Part shown: piece after piece, positions 5,780 through 7,262 of the stretch | Position numbering within the stretch: the first letter of the stretch is position 1 | Layout of the letters: each line of letters opens with the position of its first letter | Source of the DNA: 66-474 sp036568625 | GTDB lineage: Bacteria; Pseudomonadota; Gammaproteobacteria; Xanthomonadales; Rhodanobacteraceae | Direction: 5' to 3' | Assembly: GCA_036568625.1 (NCBI GenBank) | Contig: DATCSF010000073.1 | Coordinates: 1-7,262, forward strand | Length of the DNA stretch: 7,262 nt | Program-made: the position numbers and the translations under genes | Notes under the pieces: model-generated | Told to the model about the DNA's origin: nothing | The model's database searches: none | What the model saw: the letters and a program-made list of their open reading frames with translations, nothing else

Positions 5780-6208
5780 ATGCGCATCGGCACCGACAAC
5801 GCCGACGAATTCGAGATCAACGTGGTCAGCCTGATCGACGTGCTGCTGACCTTGCTGATGTTCTTCGTGCTGACGACCACCTTCGTGCAGCAGGGCCACA
5901 TGAAGGTTTCGCTGCCCCAAGCCAGCGATGCGGCCAGCACGCCCGCGCGCGACACGCTGGTGGTCGTGATCGATCGCGAAGGGCATTTCTTCGTCGCCAA
6001 CAACCGCGTGCTGGGCGACGACGAGTCCACCTTGAAACGCGCCATCCAGGCCGTGGCCGGGGATGACCGCGAGCGCCCGGTGCTGCTGCGCGCCGACGGC
6101 TTGACGCCGCATCAGGCCGTGGTGACCGCGATGGACGCATTGGGCCAGCTTGGTTTCACCCACCTGTCGATCGCGACGGCGCCGCCGTCCGGTGCTCGCC
6201 CGTCATGA
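5780..6208 (+). CDS. exbD: ExbD/TolR-family proton channel subunit
   Basis: This 142-residue protein is the single-span partner of ExbB. After a short cytoplasmic start (MRIGTDNADEFEINVV), a hydrophobic helix (about 16-36, SLIDVLLTLLMFFVLTTTF) carries D20, the equivalent of the proton-carrying Asp25 of E. coli ExbD. A periplasmic domain of about 100 residues follows, ending HQAVVTAMDALGQLGFTHLSIAT, the usual ExbD/TolR fold end. ATG 5780 is chosen because the family N-terminus begins here; the frame remains open upstream into the palindromic element, but that part is not protein-like. The start codon has only a weak CAGG 7 nt upstream. Separation from exbB by 274 nt is unusual, since the two genes normally touch or overlap. 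The stop overlaps the msbA start (ATGA), so exbD and msbA are probably co-translated. Confidence 0.9.
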   Translation: MRIGTDNADEFEINVVSLIDVLLTLLMFFVLTTTFVQQGHMKVSLPQASDAASTPARDTLVVVIDREGHFFVANNRVLGDDESTLKRAIQAVAGDDRERPVLLRADGLTPHQAVVTAMDALGQLGFTHLSIATAPPSGARPS

Positions 6209-7262
6209 CGGACGCCTCCGACGCGACCACGTATCGACGCCTGCTGGGATTGCTGCATCCCTTTCGCGCCGTGGTGGCGGCCACCGTCCTCGCGATGGTG
6301 GCCGACGCTGCCTGCATGACCCTGTTCGCGCGGGTCATCAAACCGTTGATCGACAAACTGTTCGTGGTGCGGGACCCACAGGTGATCTTCTGGATGCCGC
6401 TCATCATCGTGGGCATCTTTTTCGTGCGCAGCATTGCCGTGTACGTCGAAACCTACGGTTCGGCGTACGTAGGCCGCGGCGTGGTGCAGGACATGCGCCG
6501 CCGCATTTTCGACAAATACCTGCGCATGCCCACCGCGTTCTTCGATCACGAATCCTCCGGCCAGCAGATCTCCCGTATCACCTACACCAGCGAGCAGGTT
6601 GCGCAGGCCACCACCGACTCGGCCAAGACCGCGATCGTGGACGGGCTGACGGTGGTCGGCCTGGTGGGGGTAATGTTGTGGACGAGCTGGGAGCTTTCCC
6701 TGGCGCTGCTGGTGATGGTGCCGATGATCGGCCTGCTGGTCACCTACGTCAGCCGCCGCTATCGCCGCATCAACGTGACGATCCAGGACGTGGTCGGCCG
6801 CGTCACCGGCGTGGTCGAGGAAGTGGTCGGGGCGCACCGGGAGGTCAAGGTGTTCGGCGGCCAGGACTACGAATCGAAGCGATTCGACGAGGTCACCGAT
6901 CGCACGCGCAAATTGAACGTCAAGGTGGCCGCCACGAATGGCCTTTCCACCGCGTTCGTGCAACTCGCGGCTGCAATCGCGCTGGCGCTGATCGTGTTTT
7001 TCGCGACGCGCCCCTTCATGCTGGACAACCAGTTCACCGCCGGGTCGTTCGCCACATTGTTCCTGTGCATGGGCGGCATCCTGCCATCGTTGAAACGCCT
7101 GACCACCGTGCAGTCGAGCATCCAGCGCGGGCTTGCCGCCGCGCAGGAGCTGTTCGGCGTCCTCGATTCGCCGATGGAGCGCGACGCGGGCACGCGCGTG
7201 GTGGAACGCTGCCGCGGCGACATCGAGTTCCGCGACGTGCATTTGACCTACGCCGGCGCGAG
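6205..7262 (+). CDS. msbA: MsbA lipid A export ABC transporter, 3' end beyond the window
   Basis: The frame is open from ATG 6205 to the window end, giving 352 residues of a protein usually about 580-600 long. MsbA flips lipid A-core from the inner to the outer leaflet of the inner membrane. The visible part is the six-helix membrane domain: TM1 about 19-42, TM2 60-82, TM3 143-161, TM4 163-184, TM5 248-268 and TM6 277-300. The stretch MPTAFFDHESSGQQISRITYTSEQVAQA (108-135) closely matches E. coli MsbA (MPVSFFD...LSRITYDSEQVA). GAHREVKVFGGQDYE (209-223) is the conserved second intracellular loop. The nucleotide-binding domain has just begun (IEFRDVHLTYAGA, 340-352), and its Walker motifs lie outside. 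The start overlaps the exbD stop by 4 nt. In related genomes lpxK and kdsB tend to follow. Confidence 0.93.
   Translation, partial: MTDASDATTYRRLLGLLHPFRAVVAATVLAMVADAACMTLFARVIKPLIDKLFVVRDPQVIFWMPLIIVGIFFVRSIAVYVETYGSAYVGRGVVQDMRRRIFDKYLRMPTAFFDHESSGQQISRITYTSEQVAQATTDSAKTAIVDGLTVVGLVGVMLWTSWELSLALLVMVPMIGLLVTYVSRRYRRINVTIQDVVGRVTGVVEEVVGAHREVKVFGGQDYESKRFDEVTDRTRKLNVKVAATNGLSTAFVQLAAAIALALIVFFATRPFMLDNQFTAGSFATLFLCMGGILPSLKRLTTVQSSIQRGLAAAQELFGVLDSPMERDAGTRVVERCRGDIEFRDVHLTYAGA

Noticed and set aside
6112..7242. Minus-strand open frame of 376 residues opposite msbA
   Set aside because: The + strand encodes a clear MsbA membrane domain. The reverse translation is His/Asp/Arg-rich with no domain.

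Overview
The window is GC-rich, almost fully coding DNA read left to right on the + strand. It looks like a gammaproteobacterial chromosome, most likely from the Xanthomonadales (Xanthomonadaceae or Rhodanobacteraceae). That placement rests on high GC, the protein sequences and the gene order ygfX-like / lolC / lolD / comEC / exbB / exbD / msbA; related orders are known in xanthomonads and, in part, in Pseudomonas. It is an inference from recall, not a database search.

Layout: (1) 1-336, the 3' part of a small YgfX/CptA-like membrane protein; (2) 337-439, a short gap with two abutting hairpins; (3) 440-2381, lolC and lolD overlapping by 8 nt, the inner-membrane ABC exporter that loads outer-membrane lipoproteins onto LolA; (4) 2389-4776, a full-length comEC for DNA uptake, 7 nt after lolD; (5) 4777-4833, a short gap with an extended -10 motif; (6) 4834-5505, exbB, a proton-channel subunit; (7) 5506-5779, an unusually long 274-nt gap holding a 254-bp palindromic element; (8) 5780-6208, exbD; (9) 6205 to the window end, the start of msbA, the lipid A flippase, overlapping exbD by 4 nt.

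Most of the genes serve the cell envelope: lipoprotein release, proton-motive-force-driven energy transfer and lipid A flipping. comEC lies among them as the inner-membrane DNA channel. Tight spacing suggests one or two polycistronic transcripts, with a possible second start before exbB.

The part that ordinary annotation does not explain is 5515-5768. Perfect 14-bp terminal inverted repeats enclose two large internal hairpins, so the whole element can fold into a three-way junction. It lies between exbB and exbD, whose products work together in a fixed complex. It looks like an ERIC- or MITE-like structured repeat, or a structured RNA carried in the mRNA. Its family and copy number cannot be determined from this window.
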